From: Diabrotica undecimpunctata
Taxonomy: Eukaryota > Arthropoda > Insecta > Coleoptera > Chrysomelidae
Assembly (NCBI RefSeq): GCF_040954645.1
Contig: NC_092806.1
Coordinates: 148,022,429-148,086,428 of the forward strand
DNA: 64,000 nucleotides
Direction: 5' to 3'
This document shows, piece by piece, positions 42,240 through 53,400 of the stretch (the stretch's first letter is position 1; each line of letters begins with the position of its first letter). The notes beneath the pieces were generated by a model. The model did no database searches. It was given only the letters and a program-made list of their open reading frames with translations, and had not been told where the DNA came from. The position numbers and the translations under genes are program-made.

Positions 42240-42720
42240 GATTATCAGAAAAACTTTAAATGATAGGAAATAAATTCAACATTTCAACAACATTCAAAAC
42301 AACAAACACATTGATGAGATCTATTTTGTCTAAAACTAAACCTAACAATGAAGAAGAAAGGACAAAGAATTGTATTTATAAAATACCTTGTGAATGCGAT
42401 CAGTTTTATTTAGGTGAAACATCAAGGCCATTAAATGTTAGAATAAGTGAACATCAATCTTATATTAAAAATAGAGAATTTGACAGATCTCAAATATGTA
42501 GACACGCATAGGATAAAGAACATAGCGTTCAATGGAATGATTCAAGTATAGTCTTAAAAGAAACGGATGGTAAAAAGAGAAAAATCAAAGAAGCGGCTCT
42601 AATTATGCTAAATGAGACCAATTGTGTCGCAAATTCCTCGGCAGAATGTAGTAGGATCGGGTTACCCATATTAAAAGAGGAAGATATTAAATGGAAAATA
42701 CCAGTATTAGTAAGTTAGTA
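42240..42720 (+). pseudogene. Penelope-like element GIY-YIG endonuclease fragment
   Basis: The frame from 42260 gives NCIYKIPCECDQFYLGETSR and PLNVRISEHQSY, i.e. the GIY-YIG-type block (IYKIPC..C..FYLGET) with the Arg of the catalytic helix and the EH pair. A TAG after CRHA replaces what is probably Trp. The frame then continues DKEHSVQWNDSSIVLKETDG and KIKEAALIML to a stop at 42718. In Penelope-like elements this domain follows the RT. The RT is absent, so it is 5'-truncated. 3' sequence to about 42960 may be its untranslated end. Confidence 0.7.
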
Positions 42721-43304
42721 ACATATCGAGGATACATCATTTATGTTTTTTAAATAAGAAAAATATAAAATCAATCAGTTTTTGGTGTTTATTGAAGTTA
42801 AACTAAATGTACGACCAAATACTTACCATGTCGGGATAGTATTGTAAGGTTTTTTCCTGGTTTTTTCATCATAATTTACTATAAAATCAATGACAGGAGA
42901 ATTTTACTGTCATCATGGCATGTGGTCGTCTTTTTAAAGACGAATACTTTATACGAGACAACTCAACAATATTGGCAATATCATTATAAAGTCGTCTACT
43001 TTAAAATGTATAATAGATGTCTGAATTGTCAATATAAATGAGTCAGATAAAATTAAATTATTAGAAGAATTTTTCACATGCAATACACAACCAGAAACAA
43101 ACATATTAGAAGTGACTACAAACAAAAGACCCAAATGGTAGCCAAATATACGCAAGATCAAACAGAGAAATAAAAAATCTAGTAACTAAAGCAAAAAATA
43201 TTTTCTGGGAAAGGAAATGCAAAGAGCTCAACAAATATATAGGGTCAACAGATCAAAAGAAGAATGGAAAACTGTAAAAAACCAGAAAACAAACAGAAAA
43301 GAAG

Positions 43305-43315
43305 TGAGTAGAATA
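43305..43315. repeat. 11-bp target-site duplication (partner at 46691-46701)
   Basis: TGAGTAGAATA is present on both sides of the 43316-46690 insert. It is exact and lies within the coding frame of the RTE fragment. Confidence 0.75.
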
Positions 43316-43875
43316 ATCATGAATGTGTTACCTCTGTGAGTCCATTTCAAATAGGTAAAAAGAAATAAAATATGACTTACTCACAATCAATTTAATTATA
43401 CCAACAACGACCGGTTTCGCATTCTTTTCGCATCTTCAGGTCTAACGGTACCTGGTAAATTAAATGCTGAAATCACAAAAAACCCACAATTAGTGTTATC
43501 TTATAAAAAAAAAACCAATTACAGCAATTATGCCAATATTATATGTCTGTGATTATTATTGTGAATAAAAATTAATTAAAGCAGACAAAGTAAAACCAAC
43601 AAAATGGCATAAGATAATCTAATGAATTAAAATAAAATGGTAAATAACTAAAAATACTACTTACATGCCGGTACAAGAATTATTAATTAGTGATTTGGAA
43701 AACATAGTTTAAACTATCCTGGATTGCTGGTGATGGGTGATCATCAGTTTTATTGTTTACTGTTTGACAATTAGATGGGAAGTTCTTGAGGTGAGAGATA
43801 TTAATAAATTAAATAGGATGTAGGTATTGTGTAATTGTTTGTTAAAAAAAAAAGCGATGTTTTATATTATTTAAG

Positions 43876-45506
43876 GTTATTTACATTTATTCAATAGGTA
43901 TATTTTAGAAATGTGTGTTAATTTATTGAATTATTTATTAAGCTGTATGACAATAAATGAAGGTAGATGTATAATTTGTGGGTGTGCCATAGCTCCAACT
44001 TTCAATTATCAAATTGCGATAAACTGATTTGGTCTCTGTTTTGGCAGAAACTTGTGATGTCAAATATATTCACTTCGTGTCTTTAACATTGTGTGACTTA
44101 TCTAAGGCTTTTGATTGTGTCTCACACACTTTACTTTTAGACAAAATGCACAAATATGGCATAAGGGGAAATGCTCTTAATTTATTTCGATCGTATTTAA
44201 TAAACAGAAAACAGGCCGTTTTTGTAAATAATAACTACTCCAATTTTCACAATGTTGAACATGGAGTTCCCCAAGGGTCTATATTAGGACCTACATTTTT
44301 TCTTCTATATCTCAACGATATATTTCATTATACCCACCCCTTAAGGTGTATATGTTTTGCAGATAATACAACCGTTATTAGTACCGACCAGAATCAATAT
44401 AATTTAAATAATAAAATAGGAAACGATGTGCTTAAAATTAAAAACTGGTTTACACATAATATACTAAAACTAAACGAGGATAAAAATCAAAATATAGTTT
44501 TCAGTTCAGATCGAAGACACATTTTTGGATATAGCATCAAATTGTTAGGGATTTTTATGGATGACAACTTAGATTGGGGCATCCATATAGACAACTTAAG
44601 TTCTAAACTCGCCAGTACAATATTTGTAATGCGTAACCTGGTTTATTTGGTACCTAAAAGTAACCTTAAAATGTGTTACTTTTCATTGTTTCATAGTCAT
44701 ATACAATATGGAATAGCTGTTTGGGGCAACTCTGGTCATGCCGACAGAATATTTAAATTACAAAAGAAGGTGGTGAGGATACTTGCTGGAGCGGATTTAA
44801 GGGATCATTGTAAACCATTATTTTTGAACATGGGTATTAGGCCTCTACCTTCGCTTTATATGTATGCAACACTGTTGGAAATTCACGATAATAAAAATAA
44901 GTTAACTATAAACTCCCAATTACATGATCATCTAACAAGATCGAGGGATTTAATTAGGTCACAACGATTCAGACTATCAAAGAGCACAAAGAATTCAATT
45001 GATATTCACTTGTATAACTATCTGCCTAACGAAATAAAAATTCTGTCTCCACCACTGTTTAAAAATAGGATCAGAAAGCATTTTTTAACATATTGTTTTT
45101 ACTCAAAGACAGAATACCTCAATACACCTTTATAACGTGTACCCAGTTTGGTCAGAATACTGTCGATTTACTATCTACATATCACATTGTATTATTGCTA
45201 TTAAAATGTACTAAGTTTTATGTATTTGTTTATTAAGTCATCGATTCGGGAATATTCTTAATTATTTGCACATTTTTGTTACTTCCATATTTCAAAGATT
45301 TTTTATGTGACAGTTTAGGTTTGTTTTTTTTTTTTGGTTAGAGATTTTTTTATCTTAAATTTTTAATTTTAATTCTTCTGCTAATACTTACATATGTATA
45401 TTACTTTAGCCAATATGGTTAAGTTAATTTTAAGTTTACATTATTATATCTTTTATTGTATTTTTTATACGGACTTCAAACTTTATGTAAAGTGGTCAAT
45501 AAACGT

Positions 45507-45547
<41 letters not shown>

Positions 45548-45548
45548 T
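43876..45548 (+). mobile_element. CR1/Jockey-superfamily LINE with (CTAT)n tail, inside the left inverted arm
   Basis: The sequence interrupting the left arm holds an RT frame and a 3' UTR ending GTCAATAAACGTT followed by a CTAT repeat at 45508-45547. It lacks its 5' part (no endonuclease). The arm sequence resumes immediately after the tail. A clear target duplication is not visible. The start coordinate is where arm homology is lost. Confidence 0.65.
44029..45135 (+). CDS. LINE reverse transcriptase C-terminal two thirds, active site FADN
   Basis: The open frame of 368 codons covers LCDLSKAFDCVSHTLLLDKM, VEHGVPQGSILGPTFFLLYL, CFADNTTVIST, WFTHNILKLNEDKNQNIVFS, then the thumb (SIKLLGIFMDDNLDW), YGIAVWGNSGHADRIFKLQK and the C-terminal HDHLTRSRDLIRSQRFR and YLPNEIK blocks. 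The second Asp of the FADD pair is Asn, which should abolish polymerase activity although the frame is intact. The first ~20 residues before LCDLSKAFD are less certain. The endonuclease and fingers are missing. Confidence 0.7.
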   Translation: MVSVLAETCDVKYIHFVSLTLCDLSKAFDCVSHTLLLDKMHKYGIRGNALNLFRSYLINRKQAVFVNNNYSNFHNVEHGVPQGSILGPTFFLLYLNDIFHYTHPLRCICFADNTTVISTDQNQYNLNNKIGNDVLKIKNWFTHNILKLNEDKNQNIVFSSDRRHIFGYSIKLLGIFMDDNLDWGIHIDNLSSKLASTIFVMRNLVYLVPKSNLKMCYFSLFHSHIQYGIAVWGNSGHADRIFKLQKKVVRILAGADLRDHCKPLFLNMGIRPLPSLYMYATLLEIHDNKNKLTINSQLHDHLTRSRDLIRSQRFRLSKSTKNSIDIHLYNYLPNEIKILSPPLFKNRIRKHFLTYCFYSKTEYLNTPL

Positions 45549-46815
45549 AAAATAAAATAAATAAAGACAATCAAAGACACTTAGGGCCAAACAGAACACG
45601 ATCAAAAAGACAAAACAGCCATTAATTTAAAAAGGGGACACTTAATGATACTACATCACATCACATTTATCACATTCAGTCCGACAATAGGTTTTCAATT
45701 CTGTATATGTAATATGTATTTATTTTATTACCAAATACTGACTTATAAGTTTGATTTTGTAATTCTGACTTTTCTAGTTACTTAGACAAAAAATAAATTC
45801 AGTTATTTAAATCGTTAAATTGAATTCATTTAGCCTTTGTTAAAAGTATGCCAATATTATTCTTATTAGCTTACAACTTTCTATTTAAATATTTAATTAC
45901 TATTTCAGATATCTATTTGCTTTAAAGCGTTAACTTTAGTTACAATACTCAGAAATAGAAGAAGAACTGTCACACTTTAACCTACAATAGCTTGTCAAAT
46001 TTACCTCTTAAAAATCTAGTAGACAACAAAAAACTTTTTTGCCAGTTCCTCTCCTAACAAGTGATGCAGTACCATTGAGTGCCCCTATTTAAATTAATGT
46101 CTCTTTTGTCTTGTTGATTGTGTTCTGTTTGTCCCTAAGTGTTTTTGATTGTCTTTATTTGTTTTATTTTAATATATTCGATATCACAATTTTTTGCCAA
46201 AACAATTACACAATAGCTACATCCTATTTCATTTATTAATATCTCTCCCCTCAAAAACTTCTCATCTAATTGTCAAACAGTTATAATCAAACCGATGATC
46301 ACCCATCACCAGCAATCCAAGATAGTTTGAACTATGCTTACCAAATCACTAATTAATAATTCTTGTACAGGCAAGTAAGTAGTATTTTTAGTTATTTACT
46401 ATTTTATTTCAATTCATTAGATTATCTTATGCCATTTTGTTGGTTTTACTTTGTCTGCTTTAATCAATTTTTATTCATATTAACAATCACAGACATATAA
46501 TATTGCCATAATTGCTGTAATTGTTTTCTTTATAAGACAACACCCTAATTGTGGGTTTTTTGTAATTTCAGCATTTAATTTACCCGGTACCGTTAGACCT
46601 GAAGATGCACAACAAATTCTAGTATGCGAAACCGGTCGTTGGTGGTATAATTAAATTGATTGTAAGTCTTATTTTATTTCTTTTTTCCTATGAGTAGAAT
46701 ACAGTTATTAGAAGAGAGATCTTGGATCGAACATTACTCACAACTTCTAACTGAAACAAGACCGCAATCCAGGAACACCATTACAACAACATATGAAGTG
46801 AAATAGGATAAGGAC

Positions 46816-48213
46816 GATTTAAGTTTATAGTTTAAGATTAATGGTTTAAAAGGAAAGATATTTGCACTATTTCGATTTTACTGTTTCAAAAACTGAATGT
46901 ATAACTTCACATTTATAAAAGTCGCTCCCTTAAAGAAGCTAAGTATATGTCAAATTGACATAAAATACCTTCCAGAAGTTTTAGTAAAATACAACGTAAA
47001 AAATTTATAACACAAATAATTCTTTATCTGGCGAATGCCAGCTGATTCATTTTCCAAAGCAAAAAATACTAATTCTCACAAGCTCTTCACAGAAATGTGC
47101 ATACATAAAATGTTATTTTTTTGCACCTTTTAGCTCAAACATTATTTTTCTACAAAACAACGTACATTAGAAAAGTTCCTCCCCCCTTTTTTGAACTCAT
47201 AACCCATTTCTCTACCAAATTAATTAATATCTTTTTATATTGTATTGAAGTTTCTAAGCTTCTTGAAAGTTTCTAAATCTGTTTTTGATCGATCCTAACC
47301 ACAAAGTTTATTTAATGTCTAATCCTTAAGGTAGCATTCATCCAATATTATTCGGAAACAACTAAAATTGAAATTTAATGTTCTATAAATTACTTTACTT
47401 TGGAGACTTTCGATTTTGTATTATTAAGAAATTTATGAACAAATTTTTTAATGAAAGGTGTAACATAAAAACAAAACAACATAAAAGTCGCAGATAAAGT
47501 TTGAATAGTAAAGTATTGTCATTTGTCGTTACCTGCTGCCCGTGACCTAGTCTAGTTTATATAGGGTGTGCCAAAAGAACCGAGATCGTCGAATATTTAG
47601 CGAAATATACATGGGATCGAAAAACATAAAAAACGTTTTTAATATTTTTCAAAAATGTATGAAACCAAACCAAATATCACTTCCAGTTGTAACTTTCCGT
47701 AACGTTAATAAATTGAAGCGTTTATTTGAAAAACAACACATGTCCAGTTTTTGCAAATTCGACTTTATATGTTGTTGGCATAGAATAATATTTTCTTTAT
47801 CGATCTCCACATTCAGTTGTGTAAAAATCCCACTGATGAAGAGTAAATAATTATAAATTCTGCGGACCAAATATTAATTTGCTGAAACGTATCTTGAATT
47901 CGTTTGTTGTTACAGCTAGCTCTTTGAAAAAGACCGCATATTACCCAATAACATGTACAGAGGGCTATCAAAATGTTGTGAACCGATATTATGTTGATTT
48001 TCTTGTTAGTAAACGGCTAACAATTTGATTTACACCTCGTACAATTCGAATATCTTATTACATGTATTAGTTACATTTTTAATTTTTTGCCAGAGTAATT
48101 GTAGGCTATCTCTTAGTGTCGTGGGATATTGGTATATACTCGAGAAAGCGCAGTTGCTACACTTATCTCAATGTATATTACCTATTCCTAGCTGAAAGAT
48201 TTAAGTACTGTAT
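46816..48213. other. No gene recognised
   Basis: AT-rich spacer. ATAGGGTGTGCCAAAAGAAC at about 47562 resembles the ends of some DNA transposons (TAGGGTGT..), but the matching end was not found. The frame at 47566-47850 has no recognisable domain. Confidence 0.35.
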
Positions 48214-49480
48214 TCAAGTCAAGTCAAGTCAAGTCAAATTTATTGATCACATACGATATTATACAAAGTACATGTATGAGACAAGTCAAAGTTACAGACA
48301 TACATCTTAAAAGTATATAAATTAATAAACACGATAAAACATACTTAAAAGTTTTTTTTAGAATATGGCTGTAGCTTACAAATGTATTGATGTACACACC
48401 TCCGAAAGTTTGGCTGATGTAAATTCATTCGTATATCTATTGGTAATTGTTAAAGAAACTTATGGCTGCATAATGTGTGCTACCTTCCAACAAAACAGAA
48501 CGATGTTGTGGAAGTATAAAGTGATTGTCTCTGAATCTTGTTGAATAAACATGGTTAAATTGAAATTTATTAAATTCATAAATTTTGCTATGTAAATACA
48601 TTATACACGAAAATATATACAGACCAAGAATTGTAAGAATATTGTTTTGTTTAAAGATGCCTCTACAAGAATCTCTAAGTTTCATTTTATACATTATCCT
48701 AATAGCTCTTTTCTGAAGTACGAATATCTGCTCTAATTCAGAGGTACAACCCCAGACTTCAATCCCATATTTGGCTATTGAGTAAAAATGGGCAAAGTAT
48801 ACTGTTTTTAATATTGATGTATGAAAGAGACGTAAAAGAATTCTCAATGCATAACATGCGCTACTTAATCTGGATTTCAAATTAGAAATGTGGTTTGACT
48901 ATTTACAATTACTGTCTAGAAGTACCCCCAGCAACTTCGTGCAGTCTGTTTTATCTCTTGCTGCTTCTATAGTGGCTTTATTGGTTTAATAAATTATTTG
49001 ACGTGAAAATCATACACTTTGATTTCTCTTCATTCAAAACTAACTTGTTGGATAAGAAATAACTGTTGATGGTGGATAGTATCTGTGTAGTTTTATTTTA
49101 CAAAATTTGATCAGACGTTCCTGTGACTAGAATGTTGGTATCATCCGTATAACTGATGATGTTAACCCCAGTCAGTGAATTAGTTACCAAAACTATATCA
49201 TTAATAAATACTATAAAAAGTAGAGGACCCAATACACTACCCTGAGGGATACCATAATGGATATCCAATGTGTTTGATTCGTTTACAAGTTCATTAGATG
49301 TTATCTTTACTTTTTGTCTTCTATTCTCTAGGTAGGAAGTAAACCATTTTAGAACTACACCACGAATACCAATCCCCTCAAGTTTTATTAGCAACAAATT
49401 ATCATCCAAAGTGTCAAAAGCCTTGGACAAATCGAGAAATAAACCACATGCCTTCTCTCGTCTTTTCAAAGCATTATAGT
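48214..49480 (-). mobile_element. CR1/Jockey-superfamily LINE with (TTGAC)n tail, 5'-truncated
   Basis: Minus strand, from RT to tail. The tail is a TTGAC repeat (48214-48238 on this strand as TCAAG). The 5' end is abrupt at about 49480 in the palm region. The 3' UTR ends GATCAATAAATT just before the tail, as in the sister LINE at 43876. It is a dead copy because stops separate the RT blocks. Confidence 0.65.
48437..49469 (-). pseudogene. LINE reverse transcriptase, two open segments
   Basis: 49469-49098: KACGLFLDLSKAFDTLDDNL, LEGIGIRGVVLKWFTSYLEN, YGIPQGSVLGPLLFIVFIND and ISYTDDTNILVTG, with the YTDD catalytic pair intact. Between the frames NKLVLNEEKSKCMIFTS is readable in a shifted frame. 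48880-48437: SRLSSACYALRILLR, AKYGIEVWGCTSELEQIFVL and the C-terminal RDNHFILPQHRS block. At least two frameshifts and one stop separate the parts. Confidence 0.7.
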
Positions 49481-51039
49481 AGATAATCTTCTTTCTGATG
49501 TTTAGAAAATATTAGCATGTTGTGACTGGCTATATGGTACTTGCCTATGTCAATGAAAAAAAGGTATTGTAAAATAAAAGTCTATTCTTCTATGAATAAT
49601 CTGTTTCGTGAAAATTTTGTAACCATTTGTGTATTACATTACGTTAAAAAAATATCATTTATTGTATCATACTAATATCCGTTTATCGTACTCAATTTTG
49701 TGAAATAATAGTTTATCATGTAATCTAGACATTAAAAATAACCCTAAGTGTACCTACACAATATTCAATAACTGTTTAGTAGTATAAAAGAATCAATTTT
49801 CTCGGTATAAATAGATAACAAGCTTTCTCATGTCGGGGATCGCAGATAAATCAATCGCAGAAGTTTAAACATCAAAATAGATTTTAACCTTAACCTCAAA
49901 CGGTAATGCTTCTTTCCCAAAATAAATAAAAAGAAAAACAGCGAGGTGGGCGTGACACCTTAGCAATAATAGACAGTAAACAGCACGATATAGCCAAAAG
50001 ATTCATACACTAAGAAAAAAGAGGCCGTGGGCTGTCTGTATATACACTACTATTTTTCGATGTGAATATTATTTATACAAGAAAACATCAGTTTCTGCTT
50101 ATAACCCAATATATATTATATATTTTGTGGCTTTTATTATAGTTAAACAAAGTGGTTCCAGTTAATAAACAGTTTTTTTTTTATTTCAGGTAGCTCATTA
50201 ATTTATAAGTTACTACCCAACTCTGAGGTAAGCTCTTTAAGTTTTTCACATTATCTCTTGCATCTTAAAAATCTATAAGATAAGAATTTAATCTTGGATA
50301 CCGCCTTAGAATTAAATAGTGTGTTTTAAAAATTAACAGAAAGTAATATAAAAAAAACGCTCAAAAAAAAAGATATCCAATTTCTACAGTCGAGTTAATA
50401 CAAATTTTATTTAAAATTGATTTCACGCGCGTAACTGATATTTAATACCGTCGTTCATTTTAAGTGTTGTTTTTGAGATCTGTGTTCATTTTACACAAAA
50501 AGATCTAATTTAACGGTAATTTTAAAGGTTTTTGTTTAAAATTATTTTAGCTTCTTTATTTGAAACATTTTTTGTATGGCCTACAGATTCTTGGTAAATC
50601 GATTTTTCCGCTATCGCCCCTATGAGGGGGAGTTTTAACGGGAATCCGGGAGAAGGAAAAGTACCCTTTTTAGTATCTTTATTGGGATCCCAAAACTGAC
50701 TTTTTAGAAAAATTCAGCTTGTTCCTCAAATCTCTGATGACTGGATTATTTTCTAAATATGCAAAAGTTTTTTTATTGCCGAGTTCGAGTTAAACATAAC
50801 GTTTTCTAAAGGGTAGGACAAAGGTGACTATTTCAATAAATCTTTCAACGCAAATAGTTTGTTTATTTACTACTTACTTCGCTGGAAATATAATCATTAA
50901 TTTGTTTTTAAAACTCGTGATATAATTTTATACCCTATGATTATTATTATAAACCCACCCATACAAACCGTTACCTCAATGACCAGTTGCATCATCATCC
51001 CGACCAACTCAATTCAGTGATCAACACTCCTGTTTCCCG
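49481..51039. other. No gene recognised
   Basis: AT-rich DNA. A short GC-richer piece at 50600-50680 has GGGGGAG-type motifs, similar to those within the 4.2-kb element at 13680, but no boundaries are visible. Confidence 0.35.
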
Positions 51040-51480
51040 TTCCATAATTAATAAATGATGAATACCAAATACCCAATGAAGACCATGGTATCTACGAGAT
51101 ACCTTGTTTCCTTGTCCATGTACATAAATTCGACAGATAAACCGACAAATCCATAACCGTATTTTCGAACATTCTATATCTGTAAAACATTCCGATACTA
51201 CTTCAGCCCTAGCCCAACATCATATTCACACAGGCCACAAAATAGATTTCAAAAAAGCATAACCATCGCCCCCATCTGCTTCTTAAAATCGAGAATAATT
51301 CGTGAAGCCATCTAAATTGAAAAATGACCTAATAGCTTAAACACGCGCGATGACGCTAAACGACTGCCAGCAACATGACAACCGCTGCTTCAGCGACCCA
51401 AGCCACCCGCTCAGACTATTTTCGCGCATACTGTTCCCGCGTATATTGAGATTATAAAAGCAGCAACACAGGGTTAGGGC
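51040..51480 (+). pseudogene. Penelope-like GIY-YIG endonuclease fragment, second family
   Basis: Readable across frames: EDHGIYEIPCF, then FPCPCT.IRQINRQIHNRIF, EHSISVKHSDTTSALAQHHI, HTGHKIDFKKA, and LKSRIIREAI with RLPATWQPLL. This is the GIY-YIG pattern GIYEIPC..C..YIGQT.R.....RI.EH and the H..TGH block of Penelope-like elements, with about four frameshifts. Its Penelope family differs from the one at 42240. Confidence 0.6.
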
Positions 51481-51499
51481 CACCAAAAAAATTAAAAAA

Positions 51500-51960
51500 T
51501 ACTAACAAAAACCGGCGCAAGCCAACAAAATAAACTAACAAAATACCTCTAAAACCCGGGTACGTAGGGCCCAACCCCTTGAGCACCAAGTCGCCGAACT
51601 GAGCCTAACTTAGCTAACAGGAACAAAGTAAGCTAACAGGATAATAGCGACAGTGCACTGTCCTGAGTTTTGAATTCGGTTAGGAAACCATGTTGGGGTT
51701 TTATTACCCAGGACTCCCACATGAAGAGCATCTGGCTGATAGTTTTGCCCCTATCGCGCATCAGAGTGCTATACGGGGGAAAGGGATGGTCTGGAGCATT
51801 GGAGCGCGGTGGAGTGACTCCTGTTTTTACAGTTAATACACCTGGCTCCAATGAATTGTTACACTCGAACGTAATTCTTAGGGGTGAACATGTCTTACAG
51901 GCTGGGTTTAATTAAATTGCTTGCTTGCTTACACACCGTTCGTCACTCGACACTAAGGAG
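51500..51960. other. GC-richer block of unknown nature
   Basis: Distinct in composition from its surroundings (ACCCGGGTACGTAGGGCC, GGGGGAAAGGGATGG-type runs). It has short open frames on both strands (51670-51915 plus, 51633-51851 minus), but neither resembles a protein domain. It directly follows the Penelope-like relic and could be its terminal repeat or a SINE-like element; it ends in a TTGCTTGCTTGC run at about 51916-51929. Confidence 0.3.
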
Positions 51961-52689
51961 TAAACAGATTGAGACCTCAGTGCCGTTTAAATGTTTCTTC
52001 TATTTTTACAAAACAAGATACTGGTACATGAGTGAGAGGAGTAGAGAATCATGAAAATTGGAATGAATGGGTTTTAAAGGGTGGCCTATTTAATGAAAAT
52101 ATTTTCATCTATTTACTACTTTCGATTATACCGGAAGTTACTTATAACTTCGTTATTTAATGGGATATCCTGTATATTTTTTAATTTTAAAAATGTTAAC
52201 GTTATTCTGAAAATTTTTTGTTATACTTTCTTATACCTATTGTGAACTGTTTTTGAGTTATAACGGTTTTTATATAAAAATTACATTTTTCTACCATGTA
52301 TATAAAGTTCAATATTGTCTAATGTAATTTGAATAAATTCCTTATGAACTTATCACCCAGATACAACATTATCGTTTACAGTATAAAGTAGCTTTTTTCA
52401 TTACACAGGGTGCTGTCAAAATTGGCATAAAACCGGCATCCTAAATTTTCTCCCAATTCCTTTTTTTCAAATGGGACACCCTGTATATGATTAGTTATTT
52501 TAGAAAAATATGTTTTTCACTATCGATTTGTATTAGCATTCGCTATAAATATCTCTTGAAATTTTCAAATAAATTAAATTTATACATTTTTTTCACAAAA
52601 AAAGTTTTTTTTCCTAGAACGTTGTGTTAAGTTACAACTTTCATATTGTTAAGTTAAACACTGAACAATTAAAAAGATGCTATCAAAGA

Positions 52690-53400
52690 AAATGGGCACT
52701 AGCTCGTTAATGTAATAAATGTTTAAAATGTTAGCCATCAATATCAATATCAAATCATTTATGAAGTCTTAATTAGATTTTCATTAGTAGCTCTTGATAT
52801 TGATTCTTTATCTATTTCGGTCAGAAGTTGAAGGACTTTATTTAATATAGCTTCCTCAATAGTGACAGGTCCAGAGAACACCTTATTTTTACGTTACTTC
52901 CAATATAGTAATTTAAAGGTGTCAACGGGATCTTGGTGACCAGAGAAACGGAACTTTATTTGTATTCCGTCTATCGCTAAATATTCCATCAAGCAATTTA
53001 CCGACTCCTCGAATATAGTGAGCCGGTGCTCCATCTTGTTGAAACCAAGCCTCGAAATTTTAACTATTTTATCTCGTCTTCTTTTGTAATATTCTTAGAA
53101 GCTAAAAAAAAAAGAATTCGGTAGGGTCCTTTGGCAATTTTCTTTATTTTTTTCATTGAATATTCCTTGTAGTTATCAGTAGCTATGACCTTGTATTCTT
53201 TGCTTGTTCTTCTCTCCAAATTAAATTTTAACTGTATACTGGCGGGAATGTCTTAAAAATCATGCCAATATCTCTTTCAACTCTGAGAAATGTGGCCTCT
53301 CACGTTCGTTTTGTGTGTCTCAAACATTGTCCACCGTTTGATTTGTTACAAACTAAATACTACAATCATGAGGCTATCAATACGCTACACGGCACAATTT
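52690..53400 (-). pseudogene. DDE transposase relic (Tc1/mariner-related)
   Basis: Minus strand: FQQDGAPAHYIRGVGKLLDG, then IFSDRR and VPFLWSPRSR, matching the QQDGAPAHY block that carries the second catalytic Asp and the RWIG..WPPRSPD block (the last Asp is lost here). Upstream frames are barely readable. Copies of ..GGGACACCCTGTATA-like sequence at about 52405 and 52468-52490 resemble ends of such elements. The boundaries are not resolved. Confidence 0.5.

Larger units (their letters stand above)
43316..46690. mobile_element. Element with ~640-bp terminal inverted repeats, Penelope-like or foldback type
   Basis: Left arm 43351-43875 plus 45549-45665 (broken by a LINE) matches the reverse complement of the right arm 46055-46690. 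Examples are GACCGGTTTCGCAT-type outer sequence, GATGGGTGATCATC, and GGATGTAG.TATTGTGTAAT further in. The left end carries 35 extra bases (43316-43350) not found on the right. Each arm holds a CTGAAGATG..GCGAAACCGG motif. The loop (~390 bp) shows no frame. The target duplication is 11 bp. Paired repeats with a ~34-bp extension on one side and hammerhead-like motifs are features of Penelope-like elements, whose repeats can be inverted. A foldback DNA element is the alternative. Confidence 0.6.
43030..46815 (+). pseudogene. RTE linker/RT fragment (family of 36900-40260), split by a long inverted-ended element
   Basis: 43150-43315 reads REIKNLVTKAKNIFWERKCK, ELNKYIGST, WKTVKN and KEVSRI. 46691-46815 continues QLLEERSWIEHYSQLLTETR, PQSRNT. 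The intact relative at 38500-38720 has the same blocks. Removing the insert with one 11-bp copy restores the frame VSRIQLLEER. The fragment ends at 46815 with a stop. Confidence 0.7.

Noticed and set aside
45508..45547. Regular CTAT repeats considered as a possible array
   Set aside because: It is the microsatellite tail of a LINE; there are no spacers.
51633..51915. Overlapping plus and minus frames in the GC-richer block
   Set aside because: Neither translation resembles a protein and they are each other's antisense.
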